From Liquidambar formosana (taxonomy: Eukaryota; Streptophyta; Magnoliopsida; Saxifragales; Altingiaceae): a stretch of 64,000 nucleotides of DNA. Location of the stretch: the NCBI GenBank assembly GCA_039720395.1, contig CM077826.1:38282790-38346789 (forward strand), in the 5' to 3' direction. Numbering within the stretch: the first letter of the stretch is position 1; each line of letters starts with the position of its first letter. This document shows positions 60,501 through 64,000 of this stretch, piece by piece. Under the pieces are notes generated by a model that did not search any database, was not told the DNA's origin, and was given only the letters and a program-made list of their open reading frames with translations. The translations under genes were made by a program, and so were the position numbers.

Positions 60501-61025
60501 ACTTGCAACCAACATTTGTTTCCAAGCAAATATCACCTATGCCAACAATTTTTTATAAATCTTCACTCCCTATTCAAACACACCCAAAATCTCCTTGAAT
60601 ATAGGAAGTAAAGAAATCAACCTATGAGGTGAAATAATGAAGCACTGGAATCTATCATCCAATTAGTTTCTTGGCCAATCAAATTTACAAAACCCCATCA
60701 CTTACAATGATAAGCTCTCCATCAGAAGTGACCTCATTGGTTTCTTCTTGCTTCTTTTCACCATTTTTCTCTTTGTTCTGCTCTTTGAACATGAGTTTTC
60801 TACAATCCCGCTTCATATGACCTTTCTTATAGCAATAATGGCACTCAATATCTTTCCTTGAGCTTGAATTTGATCTTCCTCTAGACTTATCACGGTGGTA
60901 GGGAGTTCTACTCTTGCTTCTTCCTCGCTTTTCAACGACAAATGCCTTAGATTGAGAAGAACCCATTGATTTCCTTCTTGTTTCTTCATTCAACAAACTA
61001 CTAATAACTTGACTCATAGTGACAA
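57553..61025 (-). mobile_element. Ty1/copia gag-pol remnant (Tork/Tnt-like), 5' truncated
   Basis: Minus-strand domains run in copia order. The gag end with the zinc knuckle CHYCYKKGHMKRDC is at about 60860-60810. A protease remnant at about 60655 reads DSSAS where DSGAS is usual. GAG-pre-integrase WHKRLGHMSEKGL and the integrase core with HSDVCGP and NGVAERMNRTI lie in 60456-59626, with TNNDGEY replacing the catalytic-Asp motif. Reverse transcriptase pieces with YGLKQASRQWYKKF and YVDDMLIV lie in 58764-58423, and RNase H with CDSQNAIHL in 58111-57683. Several frameshifts and stops separate these frames (around 59610, 59160, 58850 and 58250). The N-terminal half of gag, the primer-binding site and the 5' LTR are missing, and homology stops near 61020. 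It is non-functional. Confidence 0.9.
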
Positions 61026-61314
61026 CTCCTAGAAGGAATTGAACTAAAGGGAAATAGAATGCGGAACAACTTGAATAATAAAAATTTCCTATCAATTCCA
61101 TGCAGCCCATTAATCTGATTGTGTTTCAATACAAAACTATAAACCCTAACTAGAAGAGGGGTTTGAATACTTACAGTTTATTATGTCTTCTTCTTCTTCC
61201 TTCAAGCTTTGATTCCGGATAGCAATATTTTGATTAGCCCAAGTGTTCTGCCTCCAATGGTATCTACACCTAACAAAGGCCTTTAAGTTTCCCTTACTTT
61301 CTCCTTGTTGATGC
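61026..61314. other. Junction sequence, possible copia LTR fragment
   Basis: Sequence between the copia gag break and the next LTR start. A (TTC)n run lies near 61187-61200. No coding motif is seen. Confidence 0.35.
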
Positions 61315-63640
61315 TATAGACACCCCATTTTTACCAAGTGTATTCATCAAAGGGATGTCACATAAAGACCAGAACCATTTGCAACCCCACTTCAAAAACT
61401 CGCCCAGAGAATGAGTCTTGCACAGGAGTTGAGACCTCAGTGGCCTTGAAGGGTTCAAAATTAGCTTTTCATGTACTGGTAGCATGCCCAATTCAGAGTC
61501 AGGGAACTCTGTATGGAGCCATTTGAAGTTTTAAGCCATTTCTGGCACACGTTGGAAAATGCGTGAAAAAGAGCTGCAACATAAATTTCCAAAAATCTAG
61601 GAGCAGATGTTTTGGCACATTCTAAAACCATTTTGTGAAATAGCAAAACTGCTAAAAATGTCTAGGTCCTAGATAATCTCACACAGCTTTTTCGCAGCAC
61701 TAGAACAAACTCGAGAAAATAAGTTGCCCCAAGAATTTCCGAAAGTCTGGGAACGGATTTTTTGGCACATTCTAAGATCTTTTTGTGAAATAGCACAATT
61801 GCTAGAAATTCCCCATTCCTAGATCATTTCACTTCACTTCTTTGAAAAACATGGTTTTTTTTTTTTTGCTTGCTAAGGAAATCAAAGTTGCAGAATAAAG
61901 TCAAAATCATGAAGAGTATGTCGAAATCTTTCTAGCACCTCCGGAAGCACCTCAATCAGAGTTCCCAAGATCAATCTGCCCTCGTGGGCATTGTGCACTC
62001 CAAAAAGTTAACTTTGGTAAAAAAGTCAACTGTGGTAAAAAAATCAATTTTGTAGTCATTCAGAAGGAAACAGCGACACAAGTCCATTGCCAGTAGTCTC
62101 ACAAAAATCTGAGCTATAGAACATTAAAAAAGATGCTGCAAGCCAAAAAGTCAACTGTAGTAAACTATGTTGAAAAAGTCAACTTTGTAGTCACTCAGAA
62201 GGAAACAGTGAGACCGGACCGTTGCCACAAGTCTCATCCCAATCTGAGGTCCAGAACATTAAAAAAATCCATGCGGACCCCATGCACACAGAAAGTCAAC
62301 TCTAGTCAACCTTGATCAGAAAAATTTGAATTTGCAGGCGTATTGAAGAAAATAATGAAAGGAATCCATTGCAACTGACTGCATCTCAAGCAGAGCTTAG
62401 AAACTCAAAAGAGTTGCAAGTGGGTCCTACACAATTTGAGCAGCATAGAAAGTCAACTTTGGTCAAACTTGATAAAAAAAGTTAACTCTTAAGTCAACCT
62501 AAAGAGTATGATGAGAAAAATCCATAGCCACTGATCTCACGTCATTTAAAGTTCAGGAAGTTAAAATATTTCCAATTGAAGTTTCAGAGCTTAGGTGACC
62601 CTGCATGCCTCGCAATTTATGACCAAGAAAAGCTACAATCATAAGCCCGGACCACAGTCAAATTAAAGAGCTCGGAATTATCTTTCCAACGACAAGTGGA
62701 TCATCCAATTCTGAGCACATGGCAAGAAGTTATGAGCAGTTAAATATTTCCTACACGGCTGTTAATAGTGAATAATGCGCGCGAGATATTTATTCGTGAC
62801 TTGGAGACAAAGAGGCAAGGAAAATCAGCACATTTAGCTCTTGTGTCCCCCTACACCAACAAGATAGGATATTTAGAAGTTACTTTAATTCTATTTTGCA
62901 CCCAAAGCTATTTAACTTTAGGTTAATAGCAATTTTGCCCCAAAAATGTGTGGCTGGGATGACTCCTTGGTCACCAAGGCAAGATCTAGGGCTAAGAATG
63001 AGTCCTTACTCATTAAGCAAGTGAGGTGTAAGGTTGGGATTAAACCTCAAGAATGGATGGATGAGATCAATTCATCTATTTACACTTGAACCATCCACTT
63101 TCCCTATAAATACCCCACCCATTTCATCCATTTCTCAAGCTTTGGAGAGCCAAGAAACGCCTACCAAATTGAAAGTGCAGCACTTCTAGAGAGAGAAGCT
63201 CCCAAGAGTGACCAGCCATAGGGGGAGGAGCTCCTCCTTGCGCCACACTCCACCACCACACCTCTACTACTTCCACCACCACAAAGCCACCATCAAACCC
63301 ACTCAAAAAAACCTTCCTAAGGTACTGTCCAAGAGCACCCAACCACACAAACCCTCTATTTTTGGGCTTGGGTAGCTAGGAACAACACACCCAGAAACTG
63401 CTGTATTTATGCTACGGAACGGCTGTCACCTTCGGGTCTGTTGACTGTCAACGTTGCCTCGGGTGACTGGTAACTTCACTGTGTTACCACTGTTTTACTT
63501 CCAAATCACTCCAAAGCTTTTTCAAGCTAATTCCACCACTCCAAATCAACTCCTAAACAACAAACCACTACAAAAACACCTCCCCCATGGCTATTTCTAG
63601 TGAGTGAGAGTGAGTTGTGTGTACAAAGTGTATGTAATTC
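61315..63640 (+). mobile_element. Ty3/gypsy-type LTR rich in internal repeats
   Basis: It starts TATAGACACCCCATTTTT, a decayed match to the LTR starts at 32179 (+) and 26515 (-). A TATA-like CCCTATAAATACCCC lies at 63102-63116, followed by a leader-like region. It shares GACTGGTAACTTCACTGT with the 32179 copy. The 3' end, primer-binding site and coding region are not identified. The upstream two-thirds is made of tandem repeats. Confidence 0.55.
61540..62560 (+). repeat. Two tandem repeat families inside the LTR
   Basis: Family 1 has two units of about 155 bases (about 61538-61690 and 61691-61850), sharing TTTGGCACATTCTAA and TTTTGTGAAATAGCA. Family 2 has four units of 135-160 bases beginning AAAGTCAACT (about 62004, 62143, 62291 and 62448), sharing CAGAAGGAAACAG and CCAGAACATTAAAAAA. 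GTCAAC occurs at least seven times. Its reverse complement GTTGAC carries the TTGAC core of WRKY-binding W-boxes. Confidence 0.7.
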
Positions 63641-63656
63641 AAAGAAAGGAAGCAAA

Positions 63657-63752
63657 TACAAAGCAAAAGCAAAAGCAAAAGAAATTTTCAAAGGAAAGGT
63701 ATAAAGATGTGATTTTTTGTCCTTTGAAATTTTATTTTGCTTTTGCTTTGTA
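63657..63752. repeat. 96-nt near-perfect hairpin
   Basis: The left arm TACAAAGCAAAAGCAAAAGC... through TTTTCAAAGGA pairs with TCCTTTGAAA...GCTTTTGCTTTGTA on the right. There is one 6-base repeat-unit difference and a loop of about 24 bases. Size and pairing are miRNA-precursor-like, but low-complexity A/T-rich arms favour a decayed MITE. Confidence 0.6.
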
Positions 63753-64000
63753 CTAGTAGACAATGCACGCGCAAGGCGCGTGCCCAGTATTTTTTTAAGG
63801 GGTGCTTTTGATGTAATTTATTGGTATTTTGGTATTTGCATAAAATTGATTGTGTAGAGAGAAGGATTATATTAGTAAGATACGTTAAAAAAGTACTAAA
63901 AGAAATTGATTAAGTGCAAAAGTTTAAAAAATTGGGTAAGAAATAAATATTACAAAGAGATTTATGAACCTAGAGATAAATGAAATTTAATTATACATTC
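63753..64000. other. Window end, repeat-like
   Basis: Contains the short stem-loop GCACGCGCAAGGCGCGTGC at 63765-63783, of a type often seen at plant transposon ends, then AT-rich sequence. No gene. Confidence 0.4.

Overview
This is nuclear DNA from a flowering plant, most likely a eudicot. The evidence is U2-type GT-AG introns, plant gene families (GLIP-type GDSL lipase, MTB m6A methyltransferase subunit, serine carboxypeptidase-like) and a dense, nested load of plant transposable elements in AT-rich sequence. I cannot name the species. Gene density is very low: two intact protein genes, one damaged paralogue and one carboxypeptidase relic, all on the + strand.

Layout. 1-7.2 kb: degenerate tandem repeats, an inverted coding-like duplication and a decayed serine carboxypeptidase-like gene (3349-4378). 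7.27-9.74 kb: a fold-back element with 1.09-kb arms, followed to 10.95 kb by repeats built on a similar GTTACA/TGTAAC motif. 14.3-15.5 kb: an antisense LINE fragment split by a small hAT-type element. 15.76-20.48 kb: an intact five-exon GDSL esterase/lipase gene whose long last intron holds a MITE and an LTR-like piece. 20.85-21.99 kb: a MULE-type element with 9-bp target duplications. 23.4-36 kb: LTR-retrotransposon territory with two solo LTRs carrying exact target duplications, a second fold-back element and a complete 396-bp TRIM. 36.3-43.2 kb: a second MULE-type MITE just upstream of the METTL14-type gene MTB (six coding exons, 1198 codons). 45.8-49.4 kb: a GDSL paralogue with the same exon plan, three single-base frameshifts and a tandemly duplicated exon end. 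49.6-56 kb: an LTR-like remnant, two related hAT-type elements (one carrying a LINE insertion), another hAT-like element and another long-TIR element. 56.87-61 kb: a truncated antisense Ty1/copia element with its 3' LTR. 61.3-64 kb: a Ty3/gypsy-type LTR rich in TTGAC-type repeats, then a 96-nt hairpin.

The genes do not form a pathway. The two GDSL copies are a local duplication now separated by the MTB gene and about 25 kb of transposon-rich DNA. MTB is the housekeeping gene: it encodes a subunit of the mRNA N6-adenosine methyltransferase complex. The main value of the window is a readable insertion history (elements inside elements, with target duplications) and a clean intact/damaged gene pair. 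I found no rRNA, tRNA, CRISPR or bacterial-type operon. Exon boundaries were joined by eye from splice consensus and family similarity; no alignment or transcript was available.
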